Positions 36,246-45,576 of a stretch of 64,000 nucleotides of DNA are shown one piece after another. The notes under the pieces were generated by a model. It was not told the origin of the DNA. It worked only from the letters and a program-made list of their open reading frames with translations, and ran no database searches. The position numbers and the translations under genes were made by a program. The stretch's first letter is position 1. Each line of letters begins with the position of its first letter. The DNA comes from Kitasatospora cinereorecta. Lineage in GTDB: Bacteria > Actinomycetota > Actinomycetes > Streptomycetales > Streptomycetaceae. The stretch lies in NCBI RefSeq assembly GCF_024172095.1, contig NZ_JAMZDX010000004.1, positions 496,001-560,000 on the forward strand, written 5' to 3'.

Positions 36246-37703
36246 TCAGGAGAGCTCCTGCGGGGTGTCCGGCGCTGCGGGGTCGATCGGGAGGCGGACC
36301 TGGAAGCGGGTGTCGCCCGGGGCCGACTCCAGTCGCAGATCGCCGCCGTGCCGGTTGACGATGATGCGCCAGGAGATGTCCAGACCGAGACCGGTCCCCT
36401 CACCGACAGGTTTGGTACTGAAGAACGGGTCGAAGACCCGACTCTGTACGTCGGCGGGCACACCGGGCCCGGTGTCGCGGACTTCGACCAGCACCTGGTC
36501 CCCGTCCCGTGCGGTGCGTACGGTGAGGGTGCCGCCGGCGCCGGTGCTGCGGATGGCCCAGGCGGCATTGTCGATCAGGTTCGTCCAGACCTGGTTCAGC
36601 TCGGCGGGGTAGCCGGGGATGTTGGGCAAGGTGCGGTCGTAGTCGCGCACGACGGTGATGCTCGGGCCGATCTTCGCGGAGAGCAGCAGCAGCGTGCTGT
36701 CCAGCAGCTCGTTCACATCGGCATTCCGGTACGGGGCCCGGTCGAGCTGTGTGTACTGCTTCGCCGCACCGACGAGTGCGGAGACGCGGTGCGCGGCGTC
36801 CTCGATCTCGTTGATCAGGAGTTCGCCCTGGACCGTGCAGCTCAGCCAGTTCAGTGCCTTTCCGAGCAGGTCTTCGGGCATCGCTCCGGCGATCCGCTCC
36901 AGCCAGTCGAGGTCCAGACCCGCCTCGACGAGGACCGGCGCCAACTCCCAACCGTCGCCGACGCCGTGCTCCTCCAGCCAGCCGCCGATCTCGTCCTCGC
37001 GGTCCGAGGCCTCCAGCGGATTGAGCACCGAGGCCTGCCCCATCCGGCCGAGCGTCATGTCCTGCAGTTCCCTCAGATGTGCCAGATCCCCGCGTCGGTC
37101 CGGCTCGGCCGCGAGTCGCGCGAATTCGCGGCGCATCCGGGCGAGGAGTTCCCGCAGGGCCGAGGTGGCGCGCACGGCGGCAGCCGCGGGGTTGTTGAGC
37201 TCGTGGGTGAGCCCGGCTGTCACCGACCCGAGGGCGAGCAGCCTCTCCCTCTGGCCCACCGCCTCCTGGGTGCTCTTGAATCCGAAGAACAGACCCTCCA
37301 GCAGGTGGACGGCCATCGGGAACCAACTGCGCATGATCTCCGCGAACGCTTCCGCGGGCAGCACGAAGAACCTGGACCGCTCGGTCACCCGGAGCGAGTT
37401 GTTGTAGACCTGCGGCACCTGGTCGCCGAGGTAGGCCTGGAATGCCCCGGCGTACACGCCGGGCTGGGATGTGCGGCTGACGTCCACCTGCTGGCCACCG
37501 ACGCTGCGCGAGAGGACCACGGTGCCCCGGAACAGCACGAAGAGGCTCGTCGCGGGATCGCCCTCCCGGTACACGGGGCCCGGGTCGAACCATTCGGCGT
37601 GGCCGTCCCGGCACAGCTGGGTGAGCTGGTCGGGAGTGAGCTTTTCGAACAGGAACAGCGTCCGCAGCTCCTGCTCGTCGCACTTCTCCCGGGCGGTGGT
37701 CAT
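36246..37703 (-). CDS. Sensor histidine kinase with N-terminal cNMP-binding domain
   Basis: A 485-aa soluble kinase. Cyclic-nucleotide-binding-type domain at about 15-130 (LFVLFRGTVVLSR); H-box GSVTAGLTHELNNPAAAA (phospho-acceptor H167); ATPase with N-box NQVWTNLIDNAAWA, VEVRDTGPGVP, GTGLGLDISWRI. There is no membrane segment. ATG 37703 overlaps the stop of the preceding gene (ATGA), so it is made with the REC/oxidoreductase fusion, which is its presumed receiver partner. Confidence 0.92.
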   Translation of the reverse strand: MTTAREKCDEQELRTLFLFEKLTPDQLTQLCRDGHAEWFDPGPVYREGDPATSLFVLFRGTVVLSRSVGGQQVDVSRTSQPGVYAGAFQAYLGDQVPQVYNNSLRVTERSRFFVLPAEAFAEIMRSWFPMAVHLLEGLFFGFKSTQEAVGQRERLLALGSVTAGLTHELNNPAAAAVRATSALRELLARMRREFARLAAEPDRRGDLAHLRELQDMTLGRMGQASVLNPLEASDREDEIGGWLEEHGVGDGWELAPVLVEAGLDLDWLERIAGAMPEDLLGKALNWLSCTVQGELLINEIEDAAHRVSALVGAAKQYTQLDRAPYRNADVNELLDSTLLLLSAKIGPSITVVRDYDRTLPNIPGYPAELNQVWTNLIDNAAWAIRSTGAGGTLTVRTARDGDQVLVEVRDTGPGVPADVQSRVFDPFFSTKPVGEGTGLGLDISWRIIVNRHGGDLRLESAPGDTRFQVRLPIDPAAPDTPQELS

Positions 37704-39376
37704 GACTGCTCCAGGTACCGGTGCGCGAGCATGACGGCCATGGCGCCTTCGCCGACCGCGGAGGCGACCCGCTTGGCGGACTCCGCGCGCACGTCTCCGG
37801 CCGCGAAGACCCCCGGCACGTTGGTCTCGAGGTGGTAGGGGGGCCGATCCAGCGGCCAGCCGGCAGGGGGGCGCCCGTCGGTGGTCAGGTCGGGGCCGGT
37901 CAGCACGAAGCCCCGCGGGTCCCTCAGCACCGTGCCGTCCAGCCAGTCGGTCAGCGGTGCCGCGCCGATGAAGACGTACATCCACTGCGCGTCGACGGTC
38001 TCGGAGCTGCCGGTCACGCGGTTGCGCAGGGTCAGCCCTTCCAGGTGTTCCTTGCCGTGGGCAGCCTCGACGACCGTGTCCGTGAGCACCGTGATGGTGG
38101 GGGCGTCCTGGACCCGCTGGAGCAGGTAGTAGGACATCGAGGTGGCCAGCTTCGGCGCCCGCACCAGCAGGGTGACCTTCCGGGCGGTGCGGGAGAGGAA
38201 CATCGCGGCCTGGCCGGCGGAGTTCGCACCGCCGACGATGTGCACCTCCTGCCCCTGGCAGGCGGCCGCCTCGGTCAGGGCCGAGCCGTAGTAGACCCCG
38301 CGCCCGGTCAGTCCGGCCGCCCCTGGCACGTCCAGTTGCCGGTAGGACACACCGGTCGCGAGGATCACGGTGTGCGCCGAGACGGCGGAGCCGTCGGAGA
38401 AACGCAGCACACGGGCCGCCCCCTTCACGTCCAGGCCGGTGACCGTGCACGCCGTGAGCAGTTCCGCGCCGAACTTCGTGGCTTGGCGGCGCGCCCGGTC
38501 GGTGAGCTGCGCGCCGGACACGCCGTCGGGGAAGCCCAGGTAGTTCTCGATGCGGGAGCTCTGGCCCGCCTGCCCGCCGGTTGCCTCGCGTTCCACGAGG
38601 ACGGTGCGCAGACCCTCCGAGGCCCCGTAGACGGCCGCGGCGAGGCCTGCGGGGCCACCGCCGACGACGACCAGGTCGTAGAAGTCGGCCTCGGGGGTGG
38701 TCGACAGCCCTACGTGGTCGGCCAGGTCCCGCTCGGCGGGCTCGACGAGGGCGGTGCCGTCCGGCGTCACCACCAGCGGCAGCCGCAGACCGTCCTGCCC
38801 TGCGGCGGCCAGCAGACGTCTGCCCTCCGGTTCCTCGCTGGAGTACCAGCGGTACGGCACCTGGTTGCGGGCGAGGAACTCCCGGATCCGGGAGGAACGG
38901 GCCGACCAGCGGTGGCCGACGACCTTGGTGACGTCCACGGCGCGGGCGGCGCCGGCCCGCCACGTCTCCAGCAGGTCGTCCACCACCGGGTAGAGCTTCT
39001 CCTCGGGCGGCTCCCACGGCTTGAGCAGGTAGTGGTCGAGATCGACGACGTTGATGGCGTCGATCGCGGCGTTGGTGTCGGCGTAGGCGGTGAGCAGGAT
39101 CCGTCGGGCCGCCGGGAACAGATCGAGCGCCGCTTCGAGGAATTCGATGCCGTTCATCTGCGGCATCCGGTAATCGGCCAGGATCACCGCGACCGGCGTG
39201 CCCCGCAGCTTCAGCACACGGAGCGCCTCGAGCGCCGCGGCGCCGGACTCCGCGCGGACCACCCGGTAGTCCTCCCCGTAGCGGCGGCGCAGGTCGCGGG
39301 CGACGGCCCGGGAGACTGCAGGATCGTCGTCCACGGTCAGAATCACGGTCCGCGCCTCATCGGTGGCCTCTGCCAT
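37700..39376 (-). CDS. Response-regulator receiver fused to thioredoxin-reductase-like flavoprotein
   Basis: A 558-aa protein. Residues 1-140 are a receiver with phospho-Asp D68 (VILADYRMPQMNG). A glutaredoxin-like segment follows (about 150-225). From 233 there is a two-dinucleotide-domain flavoprotein (VVGGGPAGLAAAVYGASEGLRTVLVER, second site VHIVGGANSAGQAA, FAD motif VPGVFAAGDVRAES). Where thioredoxin reductases have CxxC, this protein reads GVYYGSALTEA (360-370), so ordinary disulfide reductase chemistry is unlikely. It forms an operon with the cNMP-domain kinase. Phosphorylation-controlled redox output is inferred. Confidence 0.92.
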   Translation of the reverse strand: MAEATDEARTVILTVDDDPAVSRAVARDLRRRYGEDYRVVRAESGAAALEALRVLKLRGTPVAVILADYRMPQMNGIEFLEAALDLFPAARRILLTAYADTNAAIDAINVVDLDHYLLKPWEPPEEKLYPVVDDLLETWRAGAARAVDVTKVVGHRWSARSSRIREFLARNQVPYRWYSSEEPEGRRLLAAAGQDGLRLPLVVTPDGTALVEPAERDLADHVGLSTTPEADFYDLVVVGGGPAGLAAAVYGASEGLRTVLVEREATGGQAGQSSRIENYLGFPDGVSGAQLTDRARRQATKFGAELLTACTVTGLDVKGAARVLRFSDGSAVSAHTVILATGVSYRQLDVPGAAGLTGRGVYYGSALTEAAACQGQEVHIVGGANSAGQAAMFLSRTARKVTLLVRAPKLATSMSYYLLQRVQDAPTITVLTDTVVEAAHGKEHLEGLTLRNRVTGSSETVDAQWMYVFIGAAPLTDWLDGTVLRDPRGFVLTGPDLTTDGRPPAGWPLDRPPYHLETNVPGVFAAGDVRAESAKRVASAVGEGAMAVMLAHRYLEQS

Positions 39377-39664
39377 GGTTCACCACCCAGGACTGTCGCA
39401 GGGCCGGAGGGGGAGCACCTTTCCAGTCTGGTCGCCTGCACGCGGAGCGGCCCGCCGTCGCGTCGTCGCCGTGTGTTCGCGAACGGGCACGGTCGGTGTG
39501 ACCGACGACCGTCTCCACGGGGCGGCGGACACAGCCGCCCGAGCTGTCCAGCGGCCCTGCGCGGAGAGACGATGGAGGGCACCGGAACGGAAGGCGAGGT
39601 CGAGCGACAGGACCGGAGCGGACGAGGCCGCCGGTATCGGCGGCAGGCAGGAGGAAGGCCGGGA

Positions 39665-41770
39665 ATGAGCGCCTCCGAGGCGGGCCGGCCCCTGGTCGGC
39701 ACGGTACGGGCTGCCGCCTCCGAACCCGGGGGCCTGCTGGACCTGCTGGGTGTGGCCGCAGCGGTGTTGGACGCGGACGGGCGGGTCGCCCTGTGGAGCC
39801 CGCAGGCTCAGGATCTCTTCGGCTGGAGCGCCGAGGAGGCGCTCGGCCGGTACGCGGCCGAGCTGCTGGTCGCCGACGAGAACCGGGGCCTGATCCTCGA
39901 GCTGTTCGCCGAGGTGATGAGTGGCGGCGGGCGCTGGGCGGGGGTGTTCCCGGTGCTGCACAAGGACGGCAGCACCCGGCTGGTGGAGTTCCGCAACATG
40001 CGGTTGCAGGACGAGCGCGGCCGCCTCTATGCCTTGGGGATCGCCACCGACGAGGCCACGCTACGCAGCGTCGAGCGGGATCTGGCCCTGTCGGCGCGGC
40101 TGGTGGCCCAGTCCCCGATCGGGCTGGCGGTGCTGGACACCGACCTGAGGTACGTCCTGGTCAACCCCACACTGGAGCGCATCAACGGCCTGCCGGCCGA
40201 GCAGCACCTCGGTCGCGAAGTCCGCGAGGCGCTGCCGTTCCTCGACACCGGGGTCGTCGAGTCCGCGATGCGCCAGGTACTGGCAAGCGGCAAGCCGCTG
40301 GTGGATCAGTCCACGGTCGGCCGCACACGTGCCGATCCGGACAGCGACCACGCCTGGCGGGCGTCGTACTTCCGGCTGGAGGACTCGGCCGGACGGGTGA
40401 TCGGCCTGGCTGTCTCCGTGGTGGACGTGACCGAGCAGCACCGCGCGGCCGCCGAGGCCGCCCGCGCCCGACAGAGACTGGCACTGGTCGCCCAGGCGTC
40501 CATCAGGATCGGCACCACCCTCGACCTCGGCCGGACCGCCCAGGAACTGGCCGGCTTCGTCGTCCCCGGCCTCGCCGACGTCGCTGCGGTCGACGTTCTC
40601 GACTCGGTCCTGAGCGGACGCGCGCCCACCCACGGGCCGGTCGCGGGGCCGGTGACCCTGCGCGCCCTGGCCGTGGCGGCGGCCTACCCCTCCGACGCCC
40701 TGCGCGCCGCCGACCCGGTCGGGGAGATCGCCAAGTACGACGCCGACCGCCTGGTCACCCGGTGCGTGACCACCGGCCGTCCGGTGCTCGTGGCCGATGT
40801 GACGGACGAGGATCTGCCCGGCATCGCCCGGGACGGCGAGGCCGCAGCCGTGCTGGCCCGAGCAGGCCTGCGCTCCTACCTGGCGGTGCCGCTGATCGCC
40901 CGCGGCGAGGTGCTCGGCGCCCTGGACCTCAAGCGCCTGCGCGATCCGTTGCCGTTCGGCGAGGACGACATCGTGCTGGCCGAGGAACTCGCCGCCCGCG
41001 CCGCCGTCTGCATCGACAACGCCCGCTGGTACCAGAGCCAACGCAACACGGCCCTGACCCTGCAGCGCCACCTGCTGCCGCACGTGCCCACCCGGCCGGT
41101 CGGTCTCCAGATCGCCTCCCGGTACCAGCCCGCGGGACGCACCGCGCTGGCCGGCGGTGACTGGTTCGACGCCATCGCGCTGGCCGGCGACAAGACCGCC
41201 CTGGTCGTCGGCGACGTGATGGGCCATGACATCAACGCCGCCGCCAGGATGGGCCAGTTGCGCACCGCCACCCGTACCCTGGCCGATCTCGACCTCGACC
41301 CCGCTCAGGTGCTGCACCACCTCGACCGCGTCACCGCCGAGCTCGGCGAGACCACCGCCACCTGCGTCTATGTCGTCCACGACCCGCACGCCAGGCAGTG
41401 CCGCATCGCGCTGGCCGGCCATCCGCCGCCCGTCCTGGACCGCCCCGGTCGGGCCCCGACGCTCCTGGAGCTGCCCCCGGGCGCGCCGCTGGGTGTCGGA
41501 GGCGTCCCGTTCGAGTCCACCTGCCTGGAGCTGGCACCCGGCGACCGGCTGCTCCTCTACACCGATGGCCTGGTGGAGACCCGTGACCAGGCCATCGACA
41601 CGCGCCTCGATGCCCTCATGAGCCTGCTCCGCGGGCCGAGGCTCTCGCTGGAAGCGACCTGCGACCGTCTGCTGACCGCACTGCGGCGGGCGGACGACGA
41701 CGAGGACGACGTGGCCCTGCTCATCGCCGAGGTCGACGCGGCGCCGGGTCCGGTCGGCCACCCGGCGTGA
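39665..41770 (+). CDS. PAS/PAS/GAF SpoIIE-type PP2C phosphatase
   Basis: A 701-aa soluble phosphatase: two PAS domains (about 20-150 and 150-275), GAF (about 285-460) and PP2C (about 465-690). Metal motifs GGDWFDAI, VVGDVMGHD, LYTDGLVE and EDDVALL are intact. ATG 39665 has AGGAGGAAGG 6 nt upstream; the open frame before it has no homology. It is divergent from the redox two-component operon across 288 bp, so it could act in the same response. Fourth SpoIIE-type gene in the window. Confidence 0.92.
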   Translation: MSASEAGRPLVGTVRAAASEPGGLLDLLGVAAAVLDADGRVALWSPQAQDLFGWSAEEALGRYAAELLVADENRGLILELFAEVMSGGGRWAGVFPVLHKDGSTRLVEFRNMRLQDERGRLYALGIATDEATLRSVERDLALSARLVAQSPIGLAVLDTDLRYVLVNPTLERINGLPAEQHLGREVREALPFLDTGVVESAMRQVLASGKPLVDQSTVGRTRADPDSDHAWRASYFRLEDSAGRVIGLAVSVVDVTEQHRAAAEAARARQRLALVAQASIRIGTTLDLGRTAQELAGFVVPGLADVAAVDVLDSVLSGRAPTHGPVAGPVTLRALAVAAAYPSDALRAADPVGEIAKYDADRLVTRCVTTGRPVLVADVTDEDLPGIARDGEAAAVLARAGLRSYLAVPLIARGEVLGALDLKRLRDPLPFGEDDIVLAEELAARAAVCIDNARWYQSQRNTALTLQRHLLPHVPTRPVGLQIASRYQPAGRTALAGGDWFDAIALAGDKTALVVGDVMGHDINAAARMGQLRTATRTLADLDLDPAQVLHHLDRVTAELGETTATCVYVVHDPHARQCRIALAGHPPPVLDRPGRAPTLLELPPGAPLGVGGVPFESTCLELAPGDRLLLYTDGLVETRDQAIDTRLDALMSLLRGPRLSLEATCDRLLTALRRADDDEDDVALLIAEVDAAPGPVGHPA

Positions 41771-41774
41771 GTGC

Positions 41775-41900
41775 TGCGACCGCCGAACCGAGGGGCCGAG
41801 ACGAACTCGTCGAGGTAGCGGATCGACGCGATCATGATGGTGCGCTCGGTGTCCGCGCCGAACGAGATGTGGTGGGCGTTCGCGTCGAACCTGCCGTCCC
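41775..41900 (-). pseudogene. Possible remnant of an NTF2/SnoaL-like gene
   Basis: On the minus strand a short open stretch reads HHISFGADTERTIMIASIRY then LDEFV, resembling the C-terminal strand region of SnoaL-type proteins. It lacks a start region and runs into the phosphatase gene's 3' end. A weak call from pattern only. Confidence 0.3.
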
Positions 41901-42012
41901 GAGCGGCGCGACGCCCCTGGACACACCCGTTCGCTTCGGGTGGTGTGCGGGCGGGATGCCAGGGTGGTCAACTCGGCCTGTCGGAGTTCGACCGGTGTCA
42001 AGGGAGTGCGGC

Positions 42013-42309
42013 ATGGCGATCGTGGCGGTTTTCGAGCTGTCGGGGATGACCGAGGCTCAGTACGACAAGAGCGCGGAGATGGTTGCGGGCCGTCCGGGAC
42101 CGGTCACGAGCCCGCAGGACTGGCCGGTGCCGGGGCTCATCTCGCACACCGCCGCGCCCACGGCGGACGGCTGGCTCGTCGTGGATGTGTGGGAGTCGGA
42201 GGAGGCGTTCCGGCAGTTCGGCGAGGTCATCGTCCCGATTCTGAACGAACTGGGGGTTCAGAACGCGCAGCCGAGGATCTACCCGGTTCACGTCGTGGTG
42301 ACCCGATAG
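42013..42309 (+). CDS. Small protein with dimeric alpha/beta-barrel pattern
   Basis: A 98-aa protein, MAIVAVFELSGMTEAQYDKS... with WLVVDVWESEEAFRQFGE, a pattern common in actinobacterial small dimeric alpha/beta-barrel proteins of unknown role. AGGGAG lies 6 nt upstream of the ATG. Single gene. Confidence 0.75.
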   Translation: MAIVAVFELSGMTEAQYDKSAEMVAGRPGPVTSPQDWPVPGLISHTAAPTADGWLVVDVWESEEAFRQFGEVIVPILNELGVQNAQPRIYPVHVVVTR

Positions 42310-42478
42310 CCCGCCGAATCCGCGCAGGTCTTGTGGTCGCGACAGCCCCGCCGGGCCCGCTGGACGCTGACCCCTCCCAGGGCTGCGGGGCTGCCGCCGG
42401 CAGAGCGGGCTCGACCCGTGGGCCAGGGCAGGGCGAGCCTCCGAGGACGGCGGGGCGATCGGTTCTACTGTGCGCCTC

Positions 42479-42874
42479 ATGGGAGAACGCGCGCACTCGA
42501 CCCGCCTTGAGCGCATCCTCGGCGTTCGGCTTTCGGAGGATGCGGTGCGCCAGTGGCCGCAGAGCGGCGAAATCATCCGGGGGAGATCACGGATCGCCGA
42601 GGTGGAGTCCCACTTCGTCGGGCTGAGACTCGGGGTGGGGAGGCGGCGTGCCTTCGGCGACACCGTCGTCGTCGAGTGGAGCACCGACTACGGCGACGGC
42701 CGGGTGTACCGGAACGTCTCAATCGCCGAGCTCGTCGCCGGAATGGCGGTCCGGGTGACCGACTACTGGGGCGAGCCGTTCACCCCACCCCCGTGGCGGC
42801 AGACGCTGGCAGAAGACCTCGAGATGCCCGCCGACGGCACCTGGCCCGCCGCCGAAGCCCTCACCCAGGACTGA
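42479..42874 (+). CDS. NTF2-like/SnoaL family protein, short N-terminus
   Basis: A 131-aa protein (GTG at 42470 is an alternative start). The pattern SEDAVRQWPQSGEIIRGRSRI, VVVEWSTDYGDGRVYRNVSI and RVTDYWGEPF matches the SnoaL-like family, but the first helix is shorter than usual. Enzymes or binding proteins occur in this fold; no active-site residue can be assigned. It has no cotranscribed neighbour. Confidence 0.65.
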   Translation: MGERAHSTRLERILGVRLSEDAVRQWPQSGEIIRGRSRIAEVESHFVGLRLGVGRRRAFGDTVVVEWSTDYGDGRVYRNVSIAELVAGMAVRVTDYWGEPFTPPPWRQTLAEDLEMPADGTWPAAEALTQD

Positions 42875-42973
42875 GCCGCCGGCGCCATTCGTCGGCGAGC
42901 AGCCCACGCTCCGCCTCGCGCTCCGCGCCCGGTGAGCAGCGATCAGGTCGCGGTAGCAGGCGTAGAAGGCTGG

Positions 42974-43570
42974 TCAGCGGGTGATCGAGATCGCGAAGGG
43001 GACGAATCCGCTGGAGCGGATGACGTGGGGTACGAAGAGGATCGCGGCCTCCGTTGCGCGGGCGGTCCGGATTCCGCCGAGGTCGGTGATCCATTCGTGG
43101 TGCCAGCCGAGGTCGGTGAGGAGTTCGCGGACGGTCTGCTTGGCCCCGAGGTCCTCGCCGGAGAGGAACACGGTGGGCGTCCGGGTGAGCATGGCCGGAT
43201 TGGTCATCACCGGGAAGAGCATGGTGTTGAGGGTCTTGACGACGTGTGTTTCGGGGAGTGCTTCCTGGAGTTGCTCGGCGAGGCTCGACCCGGGGTAGAG
43301 CAGGTCGGCGGGCAGGCCGTCCGGTCCGTCGGTGGTGGCGTTGGACACGTCGACGAGGAGGGTGCCGCGCAATTCGTCGCGCAGGGCGGCGAGTCGTTCC
43401 AGGGAGCCGGCGCCCGGGGTGGCGTTGATGACGATCCGGGCGCGTCGGGCGGCGTCGGCGGCGGCGCCCGGGGTGCGGTCCGCGACGGTCACCTCGTGCC
43501 CTGCGCGGGTGAGGGCGGCGGCCAGGTTGCCGCCGACGCGGCCGTTTCCGAGTACGGCGATCGTGGTCAT
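42974..43570 (-). CDS. NADP-binding F420-reductase-like oxidoreductase
   Basis: A 198-aa Rossmann protein (VLGNGRVGGNLAAALTRAGHEVTVADR; INATPGAGSLERL; VVKTLNTMLFPVM), of the NADPH-dependent F420 reductase/NAD(P)-binding family. It could reduce a cofactor or small substrate. It follows the inositol-phosphatase-like gene on the same strand by 49 nt, so the two may form an operon controlled by the divergent LysR regulator. Confidence 0.87.
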   Translation of the reverse strand: MTTIAVLGNGRVGGNLAAALTRAGHEVTVADRTPGAAADAARRARIVINATPGAGSLERLAALRDELRGTLLVDVSNATTDGPDGLPADLLYPGSSLAEQLQEALPETHVVKTLNTMLFPVMTNPAMLTRTPTVFLSGEDLGAKQTVRELLTDLGWHHEWITDLGGIRTARATEAAILFVPHVIRSSGFVPFAISITR

Positions 43571-43619
43571 GAGGGTGTGGCCCCTTGTCGTGTGTGCGTG
43601 CGGGTGGGGTGGTGTTCGG

Positions 43620-44438
43620 TCAGCGTGCGAGGGTGGCGACGGCCTGGGCGTGGACGCCGGGTGCGGCGGCCAGGAAGCCGGCGCTCTGCGGGGTCCAGGG
43701 GCGGCCCTCGTGGTCGGAGATCCGTCCGCCGGCCTCGGTGACGAGGAGCGCGCCGGGCAGCAGGTCCGCGCGGGCGCCGGCGAACTGCCAGAAAGCGTCG
43801 AGCCGGCCGGCGGCCACGTTCAGCAGGTGGAGGGTCGCGGGCACGGCGACGCGGACGACGAGTGCGTCGAGGAGCATCTCGGTGATTGAGGCTCCGACGC
43901 GCCGGACGACGTCCTCGTCCTCGTCGGGCCGGGCCTGGCTGGTGGCCACGACGCTCAGGCCGAGCTCCGCGGTCCGGGAGACGTGCAGGGGCCGGCCGTC
44001 GAGGTGGGCGCCCGCGCCGGTGAGCGCGGTGTAGGTCTGGTCGGTCAGCGGCAGGTGGACCGCGGTGAGCACCGGCTGGTTGTCGCGTACGAGGGTGGCG
44101 GTCACTGCCCATTCGGGCAGGCCGTGCAGGTGGTTGACGTTGCCCTCGGCCGGATCCACGACCCACCACTCGCCGGGCGGCAGCGCCCCGCCGTCCAGCT
44201 CGTCCTCCACCCAGCCGGCGTCCGGGCGCAGGCTCGTGAGGCGGGGGCGCAGGATGCCGAGGGCCGTGTCGTCGTTGGCGGCGAGCGCGCTCATCAGCTC
44301 TTCGCGGGTCCGGTAGGGGACCACCTCGCCGTACCGCTCGCGCAGTGCCGAACCGGCCTCACGCACGGCGGCTGCGGTCCGCTCGAGCAGGTCGGCGTCC
44401 AAGGCGGTGACGTCAGTGGCCTGAAGCGTTTCGAACAT
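43620..44438 (-). CDS. Inositol monophosphatase-family protein
   Basis: A 272-aa IMPase-fold protein. The metal-site motif reads VVDPAEGNVNHLHGLP where classic members have DPxDGTxN; upstream Glu residues (WVEDELDGG) and a C-terminal Asp (GARADLLPGALLVTEAGG) are present. The Asp-to-Glu change means substrate or metal use may differ. ATG 44438 is set by GGGAG. First gene of a likely pair with the F420-reductase-like gene, divergent from LysR. Confidence 0.8.
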   Translation of the reverse strand: MFETLQATDVTALDADLLERTAAAVREAGSALRERYGEVVPYRTREELMSALAANDDTALGILRPRLTSLRPDAGWVEDELDGGALPPGEWWVVDPAEGNVNHLHGLPEWAVTATLVRDNQPVLTAVHLPLTDQTYTALTGAGAHLDGRPLHVSRTAELGLSVVATSQARPDEDEDVVRRVGASITEMLLDALVVRVAVPATLHLLNVAAGRLDAFWQFAGARADLLPGALLVTEAGGRISDHEGRPWTPQSAGFLAAAPGVHAQAVATLAR

Positions 44439-44577
44439 GGGGGAACTCCCGTCTGAGCAAGGGGTGTTGAAGAGGATTCGGGCCAGGACGCGCGTTCCGT
44501 CCGGCGCCGTGATGACGACGCTATCCACCCCCTCCGTTAACATCAAATGCATGTCAAGAACTGCTGGGATTACTCCC

Positions 44578-45483
44578 ATGCAATTGGATTTGAATCTGCT
44601 CACCGCGCTCGACGCGCTGCTGGAGGAGGGCAGCGTGGCCGGGGCGGCCGCACGACTGCACGTCACCGCCCCCGCGATGAGTCGGAGTCTGGGCCGGATC
44701 CGGCGCACGACCGGGGACCAGATCCTGGTGCGCACCGGCCGCACCATGACCCCGACGCCCTATGCGATCGCCGTCCGGGAGCAGGTGCACGAGCTGCTGC
44801 ACCAGGTCCGGGGCGTGCTGGCACCGAGCCGTGAACTCGATCCGGCAACGCTGGAACGCACCTTCACACTCCGCTGGCACGATTCCCTGGTCGCCCTCAG
44901 CGGCCCCGCGCTGCTCGCGGCCGTACGCGGACAGGCGCCGGGCGTGCGACTGCGCTTCGTCGCGGAATCGAGCACCGACACCCCCGAACTGCGACGCGGC
45001 GAGGTCGATCTGGAGGCGAACGCCAACCGCCCGAGCGCACCCGACATCCGCGCCGAGCACGTGGGCGAGACCCGCCTCGTCGCCGTCGTGCGGCAGGGAC
45101 ACCCCCTCACCCGCGCCCGAACCGTCACCGCGCAGCAGTACGCCGCCGCCGAACACGTCACCGTCTCGCGACGCGGAAACCTCAGCAACGCCGTCGACGA
45201 CGCCCTCACCCGGCTCGGCCTCACCCGCCGGGTGGTGGCGGCCGCCCCCACCGAAGCAGCCGCGCTGGAGTTCGCGCGCGGCACCGACCTTCTGATCACC
45301 GTCCCCGAAATCACCACCCGCACCGCGGCCGCCGGGCTCGGCCTGGCCGTGCTCCCCCTGCCGCTCGAACTCCCCCCGGCACCGGTGTACCTGTCATGGC
45401 ACCAGCGCTACGACACCGACCACGCCCACGCCTGGCTGCGCGCGCTGGCGCGAACCGCACTGGCCACCTGCGGGGCGTCGTAG
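44578..45483 (+). CDS. LysR-family transcriptional regulator
   Basis: A 301-aa LysR protein: HTH LDLNLLTALDALLEEGSVAGAAARLHVTAPAMSRSLGRIRR then the periplasmic-protein-like effector domain. ATG 44578 starts directly at MQLDLNLL; an earlier ATG at 44551 adds nine residues and could be used by a leaderless mRNA. It is divergent from the IMPase/F420-reductase pair, the normal layout for LysR targets. The effector is unknown. Confidence 0.9.
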   Translation: MQLDLNLLTALDALLEEGSVAGAAARLHVTAPAMSRSLGRIRRTTGDQILVRTGRTMTPTPYAIAVREQVHELLHQVRGVLAPSRELDPATLERTFTLRWHDSLVALSGPALLAAVRGQAPGVRLRFVAESSTDTPELRRGEVDLEANANRPSAPDIRAEHVGETRLVAVVRQGHPLTRARTVTAQQYAAAEHVTVSRRGNLSNAVDDALTRLGLTRRVVAAAPTEAAALEFARGTDLLITVPEITTRTAAAGLGLAVLPLPLELPPAPVYLSWHQRYDTDHAHAWLRALARTALATCGAS

Positions 45484-45513
45484 CCGACGCCGTACGGCCG
45501 CTTCACCGGGATA

Positions 45514-45570
45514 CGTCCGACCGGCCCCCGTCCGACCGGGCCCGTCCGGTCGGCCCCCGTCCCGCTCGGG
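45514..45570. repeat. Four imperfect 13-15 bp tandem repeats
   Basis: Units begin at 45514, 45529, 45543 and 45558 with CGTCC and a following (A/G)(C/T)CGG-like core. The repeats sit between the LysR gene and the TetR remnant. They may be slippage-derived or part of a terminator. Confidence 0.6.
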
Positions 45571-45576
45571 TTGGAA

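Noticed and set aside
37721..39664. Upstream extension of the PAS/PAS/GAF phosphatase frame
   Set aside because: Open but antisense to the redox operon; homology and a good Shine-Dalgarno begin at 39665.
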